Of a stretch of 35,000 bases of DNA, positions 21,493 to 30,286 are shown one piece after another (position 1 is the stretch's first letter; each line of letters begins with the position of its first letter). The translations under genes were made by a program, and so were the position numbers. The notes under the pieces were generated by a model. That model was not told where the DNA came from and ran no database searches. It was given only the letters and a program-made list of their open reading frames with translations. The DNA is taken from positions 12,222,501 through 12,257,500 of the forward strand of contig WPIO01000006.1 of the NCBI GenBank assembly GCA_009760855.2, in the 5' to 3' direction. The DNA is from Cristatella mucedo (Eukaryota > Bryozoa > Phylactolaemata > Cristatellidae).

Positions 21493-23344
21493 GAGGAATG
21501 CAGGCAGGAAGGCAGGTCGGGGGGGGGGGAGAGGAGAGACCAAGGCAGAGACTTGGAGACAAGAGAGAAAGGGAGAAAGATATAGTGAGAAAGAGAGCCA
21601 TGCATACAGATGTATGCAGACGAGGGCTAAACTGGGTGATAGAAGAGGGCCTAATGACTGGGAGATAGGCACGAGTAGCTAGCATGTGTATGCCAGGTGG
21701 CCAGGTGTTAAGAAAAGACAGGGATGGTTTCTGGGATCAGAAATATGTGCCTTCTGATTTTGCCTGCACATTGCAAAACAGAACTTCCTTATAGAAGGAA
21801 AATCACCACTTTAAAATCTCTACGCGGTTCTGCAGATTCTTATCATGCACAACAAACGCTCGGCAAGGCGGCAGACGGTCGAAAGGCCTACCAACCGCTG
21901 ACTCGGTCACACGGCTCAGAGCTCTGAGGGGCATCTGAGCATGGTAGTAGACCACCGAACATAAGGTATTGTACTGGCTTGGCTGAGGGCGTTTTAGGAG
22001 GCTTCCCTGCATCCTGCTACTGATTGTGTTGCTGCCAGCAGCAGCCGCACAACTCCATATGCTGCTAGACCGACCGCAGGTGCTGCAGGCATACTTCACA
22101 GGAAGGGCTGCATATATCACCAGGCTCCGGCATGCACCGGCAGCGCCGGCAGCACGGCTCTGCCTGCCCGGTTAACAGAAACCAGGCTGAAGAGAGCGGC
22201 CATCTGACAAGTTGATTAAGTCACCTTTTCACAGCCTTAACCCCCAGCCTAGGATCTGCCATGGGTATCGGATTGCTCTAGACCGGAGACTGCTGCGAGG
22301 GTTACCAGGCTGCTAGCAGCCAGCAGTGCCTGCAGCAAGATGCCAACTGCTAGGAGTCGGCTAGATGAGATCAGTGGAAATCCCTTGGCTGTTTCTTTCT
22401 CCTTTTTTTCCGGTGTGGCGGGTGGTGCGGAGAGTTGCTTCGCGCCTTAGCCCTAACCAAAAAGAGAAGTGGGACCTTCTAGGGCTTTCTGCAATGGCCT
22501 GGTACTCAAGTAAGAGACCGGGCCGGCAGGCCCACTCGGTTGCTAGGCCGGCCTAGCCACCTCGGAGCATAGGATTACCAGCCATGCTGCCTCCGGCACT
22601 GTCGTATGTGTGGGGGGGGGGGAGGTGAGAGCCGCAAAATAAACAGCAGCTCTGAGACGACGGCTCAATCAGTGCCATGCCAGCAGCTGGGCAGCCCAGC
22701 AGCTCTCGTGGGATTGGGGATAGCAGGGATCCTGCAGCTCGCCGGTGGCAGCGCCACCGGGCCGGCGGGGGTTATTTTGGCTGGTGTATCACAGCTATTC
22801 GCGTCGAAGCGAGGCCGACCTGCACTGCTGCACGGCCGCCGGGCTGCTGATGCAGCTGACAACAGCATGCAGCAAGCAGGCTGCGATCGTCCGGCGACTC
22901 TCAGGAGCAGTCAGTCTGTAGGCCGGCTGCCGACAGGAAACAACAGCCGACCTCATCAGGATCCGGGTGTGGTCGCAATGGCACTAGCAGCTCTGGAACA
23001 GAAAGATAGCCTGTGTAGCAAAGGAGTGAGTTCAACAGAGAAGGCTGGCTGAAAGCAGCAGCAGCAGGTGGCAGCAGCAGAATAGAATGGATGGATCGCT
23101 GCGCTGAGTCGGCCTAGCCCGCTCACCTACCTCTGTTTTGCTGAGGGGGGAGAGAGTCGAGGGGGGGAGGTGGGGAAGGGGAAGAGAGGGAGCTCAAATT
23201 TGGCTCAATCCTGTAACTTCGAGCTCCATGACCAGAGACCATCTATGCAGTATTGGATTGAGCACCTCGCCCTTCGTGTTCACGTGTGATGCAAAGCAGG
23301 CGACGAAGTCTTCTTCCTTTAGGCCATATGCAAAGCAGTTCGAT

Positions 23345-23406
23345 AGAAATTTAAGAGATTCCCTGAGAGCGCTATGCAAATGTGTTATCATCATTATTAT
23401 TATTAC
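23345..23406 (+). mobile_element. L2-like 3' tail remnant
   Basis: AGAGATTCCCTGAGAGCGCT and ATGCAAATGTG followed by a (ATT)-type end resemble the SINE B/LINE tail. The upstream body is not recognisable. Confidence 0.55.
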
Positions 23407-24299
23407 CAGAACTGCCGCCTGCTGCCACAAGTCGTTCTTGTCTCGGCTGTTCAACTGAGGCCAGAGCATCCGCTACTCCTTGCATGTTACCCCTTTCACC
23501 TGCTGCTTTCTTTCTGCCGAGCAAGTTTCTCTTTAACGTCACGTGCACCGTCTCGGTGGCTGGGCAGCCTTAGCCACCGCCGCCGCCGCCGCGTTTGGCC
23601 GGACGTCAGCTTTTAGAGAGCGCCCGACCGGGTCAAGCACAAGTCGACAACTTGTCTCATCGAAAGAAGGTGGGATTGATTGAGACTGCTTCCGCTTGGG
23701 AATCATCCCGCCGGGGCGGGGAGTTGCAGGAAGCAGCAGCGCGATTCTGAGCTCAGGAGTAAGCTGCCGTTTAGCCAATCCGAGGAAAAGGCGTAGTGAG
23801 AGTAGCTTGCCTAGTGACAGCGGCCGACGACGCCGAATCTCGTCCTACAACTCGGCGTCGAGCACGACAACGTTGCATGGTCGCAGGTACCATTTTCGCA
23901 AGGCACCCGCGCACACGTGGCCGTACGGCGCTGAAACGACGTCGTCGAATAGCCAGGCAGGCACTGGCAAGGGTCTGCTGGCTGCCTCGTCCTACCAGGT
24001 CACTGTTGCGGCTGCAGCTGCTGCCACTGGCGTGGCTAAGGCAGCGGCCAGAGACGTGCAGAGGCCAGAAACAGCAGGCACACAACGGAGGCCAGACCCT
24101 GGCCGATTAATGGCAGCAAGGTTGGAAAGCCCAGCAGCCCGGCGCCACCGCGAACAACGGCCATGGAACAAGAAATCAAGCCATCGCTGAAAGGGTCCAC
24201 GGGACTGAGTCATAGTGAGACAATGCAAAATCAATCCTTTCATTCAGGGCAATCATTATGCTCCCCCCGACTATTGGCTGAGGTGCCGGCTACTCTCTA

Positions 24300-25361
24300 G
24301 CATCGGGCACCAATGCGCAATCGGCCTTTTACACACTTGCGTAAAACCAACATTCGCTCCTTTCGCGAGCACAGCCAGCTAGTCGGTCGAGCAGACGCAT
24401 GTCAATATTTCGTTGCGCGGCAATCCTCGGTGGCGAGGATTCTATATATGGACGAGCCGAATGTGCGGCCAGCCCGCACGCGAGAGGCATCGTCCCCGAC
24501 GTCAGTCCGTCTGCCAGTTCGCACGCGCGCGAAGCCGTTCACGCTTCACTGGCGGCAGGCACTTTGAGCACGCTGGCTGTGTCGATGTCAGCTTAAGACG
24601 ATCGACCTGGCTACTCGCAGGCGCTGGCTTCGTCGGCCACGGCAGCCACAACGTGGCGACGGCGCACAACGCTCGAACGGGCCGGCAACGGCAGGACTTG
24701 GAGCAAGTAGTTCGAGGAGACCACTCGCGCCGCCCGGCGAGCGAATGCGTTCTTCGCTGCAGCTGCAGCAGCAGCTGTGCAACAACATAGACTCCTCGAG
24801 CACGTACAAAACTTAGAAAATGTATTCGTAGTAGCACCTCAGCACCGCACGGACTGCCTGCCGCCGCACGCGGCAAGCTCCGATGCGCTCCCTAGAGGCA
24901 GCGGCGGCGAGAAAGGTCTCGCCCCATCCGACTCCACCTACAGGTCGGGGTCGGCGGCAAGCGCAGGAACAAATAGCTGTCGCCTGCACGGCAGGGAAGC
25001 GGTCGAGCCGGCTGCGCGCGCGTTCGGCGCCATCCAGACGGACAATGATAGCTGGAGCGCACATAGCAAGGCAGCCGGGCATCGGACGTTGCCGCCTCAC
25101 CGAGGCAGCCAGCCGCATGCGAGCAGGAGCCATAGGGGTGGCCGCGGCAACAGCAACGATGCGCTGCTGCTGCCGCAGCAGCGTCTGCAGACGACTGCTG
25201 TGGTCTTGTGGGAGAGTGGGGGACGGCAACTAACTGCATACAAAAATATCAAACGGGCCCTCTGTTGTGCAGCCGGCCAGCAAACGCGCGGTTACAGCGA
25301 CCCGACACAGCTCATACCGCGGCCGCAAGCGGCAGCAGCAGCAGTGACAGCAGCAGGGCTG
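24300..25361 (-). other. Probable phosphatase 3' UTR or downstream flank
   Basis: This DNA follows the TGA stop directly. It is GC-rich, with CAG/CTG clusters and open frames on both strands that match no recognised family. I found no canonical AATAAA on the minus strand close to the stop. The variant AATACA occurs at about 24817-24822 and is only a weak candidate. The end of the transcript is therefore undefined. Confidence 0.35.
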
Positions 25362-25723
25362 TCAGCGAACGTCAACGGCCTGCACTTCGAGCTCGTATGA
25401 CGGCGAATTCGTCGTCGCAGTCGTCGGGGAGGTGAAGAACATTTTCTTGGTACACTGACAGGGCGGCCTGTCGTCGGCACCGCTGGCGCCGGCGCCCGCG
25501 GTGCAGGCGCACGACGTCCTCAGCGTCTGCTCGAAGTCCAACAGCTGGCCCATGAAGTTGAAGTTGGGCGAGATGTTGGGCTTCACTTTTTTCACGTAGT
25601 CGTACGCGTCGTTCAGCGACATGCAACCCCTGGCCATGAGGTAGGCCACGGTGACCGTCACCGACCGCGAAATGCCCGCCAGGCAATGCACGAGAACGCC
25701 AACCTTTTTCGAGCGACCCTCGT
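25362..25723 (-). CDS. DUSP6: Phosphatase coding exon 3: catalytic P-loop and C-terminus
   Basis: This exon encodes residues 268-386 and a TGA stop at 25364-25362. It carries the P-loop [10 protein letters not shown], then VTVTVAYLM and SLNDAYDYV. The tail has a Cys-containing insertion with CxC pairs at 338/340 and 355/357, and then MFFTSPTT, which aligns with the LYFTTP segment of DUSP6. The acceptor is CACTTTGCAG with AG at 25725-25724. Confidence 0.95.
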
Positions 25724-26494
25724 CTGCAAAGTGGTGAGGATGACGGATTGAAAAGCACGAACGCCACACCGGCAGCAGTAAAAGCTGCTGTTAATCCCCA
25801 AGGCCTTCACACAGTATGCTGTGCAGTGCTACGGAGCGACAGGAAAGTGGGAGCGAGAACGGGGCACGGCCGTCATTATCTAGCAGAGGCCCCCCTACTT
25901 CCGTGGCGTCTTGTCTTCTCTCTATCTCCCCCCTCTCTCCTACTGTACGTCTCCCTCTCTCGATCGGTCACGTTTACTCAACGCAATAACTCAAGCAATG
26001 CGTTTAGCAGACCACCTACCTATGAATGCAATCGCTTCCGGGAAGTGGACGGCCAGATTCTGTGACCAGTGGTCACTTATTGGGATCTGCTTGTACTTGA
26101 TGGTGACGTCGCTCTCGAAGTGATTCGGCAGGTTTGGCGTCACGTTGAGGATGTATTTAATGCCGCACTTCTCCAGGAATGCGAGGTCCATCGAGTTCTT
26201 GGCATTACCAAGGTACAAATAAGGTACCACTTCCACTGGATACAAGGCTGGGCTGGGCGTCGACTCGGCCAGCTTCGAGGCATCCGAGTGGCACAACGTG
26301 AGGCTCTGTAGGCCGACGACGGGCAGAATCGAATCGTCACGCTTAGTTTCGCTCGAGACCACCATCTCCGGGTGGCGCTTCTCGAAAGCGTCAAATCCGC
26401 CTGCGATGAGACATGCATGACGCTTTGCAGAGCAGCCTGCGAGCACTTCGAGTGCCTTCACCCGAGCACGGAGGCAGCAGCCCACGACGGGCCA

Positions 26495-26577
<83 letters not shown>

Positions 26578-27369
26578 CGGCTGTCCGACGGGCTAAGCTG
26601 CAAGACGGCCGTCGACTCGCTCGTCACCTATTAGCAGAGTGCCAAAGCCAGCGCCCTGGCTAGAGCCGTACCCCGAGCTAGCTAGAGAGCGAGCGAACTC
26701 CCATCGTCCGTAGCGATCGCCGTACGGTCGGTCGGCCGCGGCGACGCGGCGGGAGGGGGGGGGCGGCGGCTGCGAGCGGTCAGCCATTGATTAGGGGTCG
26801 ACTTGCGGCCGACCATTCACTGGTCGCCCACGAACGATGGCCGCCGAGCCGCTGCGGTTGCTGGAAGCGGGAACGCCCGCGCGGCGGCGGCGGCGGTCCG
26901 CCGCGCTGGCTGCCAGCGCGCCAGCGGAAGGGGGGCGACGAGCGAGCGTACCGTCCAGAACCCTGACGGCGCATCCCTCCTCGGCTAGCTTCTCGAACAG
27001 CAGAGTAACGAGGCTCGACGGTGCGCCGCTGCCGCTGGCATCGCCGGCAGCCAACTGGCGGCGGTCGTCGCCGTCATCGTACAGCACCACGACGCGGGTC
27101 CGGCACTGCGTCTCGAACTTGCTCTTCACCTGGTTGCACTGTATGGCCGCGGCGACAGACAGATTACCTTTCTTCAGCCGCCGCTGCACGAGCGTCGGCA
27201 GCGAGACGTTTATGGAGCCCGCGATGTGGGCGCCGTCGAACTCGCACGCGGAGCGGCAGTCGAGCAGCAGGACGCGCTCCTGGTGGAGTGCCGCAGCGAG
27301 CCAGTCGGACGTGCAGGCGGCTTCGCTCATTGCTGGACCGACGGCGGGGCTGTCCGCTTGCTCGGGCAT
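25362..27369 (-). CDS. DUSP6: MKP-3-class dual-specificity MAP kinase phosphatase (DUSP6/7/9 orthologue), three coding exons
   Basis: Coding segments are complement(26952..27369), (26020..26400) and (25362..25723): 1161 bases, 386 residues plus TGA; human DUSP6 has 381. Both introns are phase 1 with GT/AG ends, and each junction restores a family residue (Gly140 and Asp267). Residues 20-139 are a rhodanese-like domain with the docking segment RRLKKGNL at 63-70. About 194-335 form the DSP domain, with ISDHWS (general acid Asp249) and HCLAGISRS (nucleophile Cys280, Arg286). [16 protein letters not shown] follows. Known family role: cytoplasmic removal of phosphate from Thr and Tyr of activated ERK, giving negative feedback on FGF/RTK-Ras-ERK signalling. 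The start at 27369 is chosen because Met1 and Met14 sit as in human DUSP6; the -3 base is G. The open frame runs further upstream, to a Met at 27558, but that extension is Arg-rich and unlike the family. I infer an unduplicated invertebrate gene; DUSP6, 7 and 9 cannot be separated by eye. Confidence 0.95.
25724..26019 (-). other. Intron 2 of the phosphatase gene (296 bp)
   Basis: GT at 26019-26018 and AG at 25725-25724, phase 1. Short, without a recognisable repeat apart from a mixed CT-rich stretch (plus strand) near 25915-25965. Confidence 0.9.
26020..26400 (-). CDS. DUSP6: Phosphatase coding exon 2: linker and first half of the DSP domain
   Basis: This exon encodes residues 141-266 plus the two split codons. 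It opens with [11 protein letters not shown], the end of the rhodanese domain. A Ser/Thr/Asp-containing linker (about 150-193) follows, then [30 protein letters not shown] and [13 protein letters not shown]. These are near-identical to vertebrate MKP-3 proteins. The acceptor AG is at 26402-26401. The donor is a good GTAGGT with GT at 26019-26018. Confidence 0.95.
26401..26951 (-). other. Intron 1 of the phosphatase gene (551 bp)
   Basis: Bounded by GT (26951-26950) and AG (26402-26401), phase 1. It contains a 75-base perfect (GA)n tract at 26500-26574, which reads as (CU)n in the transcript and ends about 99 nt before exon 2. The 20 bases just before the AG are not pyrimidine-rich (GCATGTCTCATCGCAG). 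Confidence 0.9.
26500..26574. repeat. (GA)n microsatellite inside phosphatase intron 1
   Basis: 75 bases of perfect GA on the plus strand, so (CU)n in the phosphatase pre-mRNA. Confidence 0.97.
26952..27369 (-). CDS. DUSP6: Phosphatase coding exon 1: N-terminus and rhodanese-like ERK-docking domain
   Basis: This exon encodes residues 1-139 and the first base of codon 140. Visible landmarks are a Leu-rich stretch around residues 23-36 where DUSP6 has its nuclear export signal, [11 protein letters not shown] (rhodanese core), [11 protein letters not shown], the arginine pair at 63-64 of the kinase interaction motif, and VVLYDD. It ends at VLD and the split Gly. Family resemblance stops abruptly at the donor (GTACGC, GT at 26951-26950); the open frame continues into the intron but looks unlike any DUSP. 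Base composition is strongly GC-rich, matching the CpG-rich DNA upstream. Confidence 0.93.
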
Positions 27370-28300
27370 TACCACCAGCTTCCGCTGACCGTGCGCGCAC
27401 ACCACCGACGCGCGCCGAGAGCAGCAATGTCGACGGTCGCGCGCGGGCGCCGTAGTATAAGCCAGGGCGGCGACGAGTGGCCGCTTCATACAGCGCGTCA
27501 GCCAATGGCACGGCACGGCAGGCGCCGCCAGGTGGCGCCGTTGCCGATGCCGATGCAATGCCCCGCTGCCGGCTCGGGCCCGCAGCCGTCGCGCGTTCTC
27601 CTGGGCAACGCTGCAGGTCGGGCTCGCCGAGCGCCGCCGACCGCGGCGGCCTAGTACTTCGTCGCGGCGCGCATTTGGCGTTCTTTCGTACCCGACACAG
27701 TTGGATCGCGCTCGTTGAGGGGCGCCCGTTCGCTCGTATGGCCTGGCGGCGACCCGCTAGCTTCGCTAAAACTTGCGACGTTAGCGACCTTAGCGCCATG
27801 CCGTTCGTCGTATCTGAAGGTCGCGAACGGAGGTAAAAGAACGCCGCAAAGAGCCTTTGCTTGCGACCGCGCTCGCCCGAGCGTAGGCGCTCGCAGACAG
27901 ACAGCGTGAGTTCTGGCAGCGGCGAGATTTCGCGTCGTGACGCAATCGCGGCAGCCGGCGGTCGCATTCTATAATTGCATCGCGCCGCGTTGCGCGGACG
28001 TTCGACTTGCGAATGCAATGAGATTACGCGGCCTAACGAAAGGCGCGTCGTTGGCAAAGCCCTGCGTGCGATAATAGCAAGACATAGCTCGCATAGAGAA
28101 CGGGCGTCGGGCGGTTGGCATTACGGCCAGTGTCAGTTGGCAACGCGTCAGAAGGCCGCCGAGGCGGTGCGGGCGCAGCTACGAGGGGCTGGGGGAGGCG
28201 CGGAAGAGCTGTCGGATGTGGGAGCCGGGCTTTGCATACATACATCCGCTGCCACCAGATGTCAGCTGCCAAGGTGTAAAAATCTGAAACGCGAATGCCG
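27370..28300 (-). promoter_or_regulatory. CpG-rich putative promoter and 5' UTR of the phosphatase gene
   Basis: The DNA upstream of the start codon is very GC-rich and dense in CpG, like a CpG-island promoter, and this composition fades near 28.3 kb. On the minus strand there is a weak TATA-like string near 27970-27980 (AATTATAGAA) and another near 27455 (CTTATACT). An ETS-like core (AGCGGAAGCT) lies at 27378-27387 just before the ATG. Vertebrate DUSP6 is induced through ETS factors, so that site is suggestive only. The long open frames here in several phases reflect GC content and resemble no protein I know. The transcription start and any 5' non-coding exon cannot be placed. Confidence 0.4.
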
Positions 28301-28380
28301 CGATTAAATGAGTGGAGAAGTGCTCTACATAACTCGTTTCTGTCTTGAAGTTTGTATACACGCTATCTTTCAAATTGCCG

Positions 28381-28515
28381 AGCTAGTTTACCCAGTGGTT
28401 AAGGTGCTCGGCCCGACCAAGGTCTGTCCGAGGTCGTGGGCTCGAGTCCTGAGGCATATGAGAAGCGCCTGAATAGAGATGAAGTTCTCTTATGGCGCTA
28501 TACAAATGAATTACA
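28381..28515 (+). mobile_element. SINE family B copy, best preserved
   Basis: CCAGTGGTTAAGGTGCTCGG (box A region) is followed about 30 bases later by GAGGTCGTGGGCTCGAGTCC (box B region), and then by GAGAAGCGCCTGAATAGAGA, GAAGTTCTCTTATGGCGCTA and TACAAATGAATTAC. The last 50 bases match the LINE tail pattern. Confidence 0.88.
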
Positions 28516-28518
28516 CAA

Positions 28519-28543
28519 ATATATATATATATATATATATATA
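28519..28543. repeat. (AT)n tract
   Basis: About 12 AT units at the 3' end of the SINE B copy. Confidence 0.9.
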
Positions 28544-28560
28544 AGCGTATGCATGAGCTG

Positions 28561-28732
28561 TAAAATAAAAAAATACTAGCTGATTTGACAGCCTCTTTTT
28601 GCAAAGCGACAGAAGAGCCTTAACGGCTATCACCACCGCTTGCAGGGGATCCCCCACCGAAGGATTCGTACCTACGACCTCGGGACCAACGTCGTGAAAA
28701 CCAACCGCCTTACCTGGTGTGCCATTACGGCA
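28561..28732 (-). mobile_element. SINE family A copy
   Basis: On the minus strand it has TGGCACACCAGGTAAGGCGG, GAGGTCGTAGGTACGAATCC, the GGGGGATCCCCTGCAAGCGG segment, TAAGGCTCTTCTGTCGC and GAGGCTGTCAAATCAGCTAG, with an A/T-rich end. Confidence 0.86.
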
Positions 28733-28889
28733 TATCTTAGTAACGCAGCAGCTCTGTTCAGTTTGTAGCGCCATACCAAAATGGCGTTCTGCTTAATGTC
28801 GGGTTCAGCACGCGCCTGAAAGTTATGTTTGTCTACTTTTAAGGTGAGGGATGCCTAATCCGTACCACCGAATAGGTGCCACACAGAGG

Positions 28890-28940
28890 AGTAATCTTGA
28901 TTGCTCAACCTGTTTAGCACTGGATTTGTAATCCAAAAGT
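28890..28940 (+). other. tRNA-Thr(UGU)-like relic
   Basis: GCTCAACCTGTTTAGCAC resembles a D arm. CTGGATTTGTAATCCAA folds as an anticodon arm (four of five pairs) with loop TTTGTAA, hence anticodon TGT, and the AAAGTC variable region resembles tRNA-Thr. The T arm that should follow is not recognisable and no acceptor pairing is visible. It is therefore a decayed or partial tRNA, or the head of a tRNA-Thr-derived SINE, and not a functional gene. Confidence 0.4.
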
Positions 28941-29003
28941 CTTTCTAGATCGGGCCGGCTGGGGGGGGGCGAAATTCATTACCGCCACTCTGTCCCACGG
29001 CAG

Positions 29004-29082
29004 AAAACTTCTGGAAGGTGCTCGCTCTTGACGACCAAGGCCGTGGATTTGAGACATGCGGGGATCCTTTGTTGCCCACTTG
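29004..29082 (+). mobile_element. SINE family A, 5' part (interrupted copy)
   Basis: GGAAGGTGCTCGCTCTTGAC, CAAGGCCGTGGATTTGAGAC and GGGGATCCTTTGTTGCCCAC form the head and internal segment. The copy breaks off at 29082 and seems to resume at about 29279. Confidence 0.78.
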
Positions 29083-29272
29083 AATAAAATATACTAGCTG
29101 ATTTAACAGTCTTTTGTATAGCGGCAGAAGAGCTCTAAAGCTATAGCTCTAAAGGCTATCGTCACCGTTTGCAGCAGCAGTAAAAGATCGCCTACCGCAG
29201 GATTTGAACTCACAACCTCGGGATGGAGGTCGTGAAGAGCAACCGCCTTACCCAGTGGGCCACCACGGCTCA
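29083..29272 (-). mobile_element. SINE family A copy inserted in another SINE A
   Basis: On the minus strand it has GTGGCCCACTGGGTAAGGCG, GAGGTTGTGAGTTCAAATCC, GGCGATCTTTTACTGCTGCT, a small duplication round the CTTTAGAGCTCTTCTGCCGC motif, and AAAAGACTGTTAAATCAGCT, ending in an A/T-rich tail. Confidence 0.83.
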
Positions 29273-29278
29273 CCGAGC

Positions 29279-29338
29279 GACAGCGATAGCTATAAAGGCT
29301 CTTGTGCCGCTGTATAAATGAGCCTGTTTGATCAGCTA
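29279..29338 (+). mobile_element. SINE family A, 3' part (interrupted copy)
   Basis: GCGATAGCTATAAAGGCTCT, TGTGCCGCTGTATAAATGAG and CCTGTTTGATCAGCT are the 3' third of the family, in the orientation needed to complete the fragment at 29004-29082. Confidence 0.78.
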
Positions 29339-29454
29339 CTATTGGTTTCTGTATTTTGAAATTACGTACCACGTGCTTAACCATAACTACTTCTAATGTT
29401 TTCTAGTAAATCATCGTACTTTACTCACTCCTCGAAACTCAGGCCATAAAATCG

Positions 29455-29522
29455 AGTGGGAGTAATAGCTGCTAAGGCTCGTCTAACTCGGTATAAATGA
29501 GGCCGTTGAATTAGCCGACATT
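29455..29522 (+). mobile_element. SINE family A, 3' fragment
   Basis: GCTGCTAAGGCTCGTCTAAC and TCGGTATAAATGAGGCCGTT with GAATTAGCCGACA match the 3' end. The head is not visible. Confidence 0.65.
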
Positions 29523-30254
29523 TTATTACTTTCGTCGGCTAAAACGAGCCTGACATCCCCAGTAGCCGAATTGGAGCATGGAAACCCAGTTCAAGCTTGG
29601 TAGAATAGTTGCTCTCGAATGCAAAAGAGCAGATAGCAGATATCAGGCAGCGAATGGCATATGAACCCAGTGGCTTATGTTCAACTTCCACTGCCATCTC
29701 TCAATACGATCATGTCATTATCCATAGAAATGCATTCTTCACAGCAGATCGTGTCAGTCTAGTCCAAATAAACTGGTTCATTCAAGTGAGTTGTAAAAAG
29801 CTCCTTGTAGCAACAGCGTGTGTGAAGGCGAATTCGGAATGCAAATGCACTCTCAAGACGCGTGATTTGTCTTTCTTTGAATTTTGAGACGCCCGAATAA
29901 AGCATTCTACCTTGCGAAAAAACACGAATACCCTCTTCGACCTGTTTCATCTGTATATCACTTTCAGTTGTAATTCCTCGCCTTGGCCAAGCCATCTTTA
30001 AAGTTGACAAAGTTTATATATCGGCCCATAAAGATAGTTATCTTTTTTTTATTTCATACCGTGCAACGTTCCGAACGGAAAAGGATTTATAGCATGCGGC
30101 CGTTTCGAGAGTTTGGAATGCATTGGTCTCACAAGGCCAAGGCTGGATCAGCTGTCGATGAACCTCGTGGCTAGCTGCACCCAGTTCGGCAGGACACAAA
30201 ATGCCAGACAGCACGAGATTCATTAATAAGCGCTCGAATTTCGCGCCAGGTTGT

Positions 30255-30286
30255 GGCCGGTGTTCGGAAGGGCCGGTGTTCGGAAG
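30255..30286. repeat. 16-base perfect tandem duplication
   Basis: GGCCGGTGTTCGGAAG occurs twice, adjacent, with no mismatch. Confidence 0.93.

Larger units (their letters stand above)
17433..24299. other. GC- and CAG/CTG-rich intergenic domain without a recognised gene
   Basis: Long open frames occur on both strands because stop codons are scarce. None shows a conserved domain, and no exon chain with family similarity could be built. CAG/CTG clusters are frequent (near 19320, 19890-19930, 20020, 20650, 20968, 23055), as are GGCCGGCC palindromes (19501-19520, 20304-20324). Weakly conserved or lineage-specific exons, or long UTR sequence, cannot be excluded. Confidence 0.4.

Noticed and set aside
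24777-25400. 207-codon plus-strand open frame antisense to the end of the phosphatase gene
   Set aside because: Low complexity from GC-rich DNA; no recognisable motif and it runs antisense to the stop and 3' flank. Conservation testing could reopen it.
27370-27558. Upstream in-frame ATG codons (27558, 27489) as the phosphatase start
   Set aside because: The extra residues are Arg/His-rich and unlike the family, whereas the Met at 27369 aligns with the DUSP6 start together with Met14.
27164-28057. 297-codon minus-strand open frame, the longest in the window
   Set aside because: It overlaps phosphatase exon 1 in a different frame, is Arg/Ala-rich as expected for CpG-dense DNA, and shows no domain.
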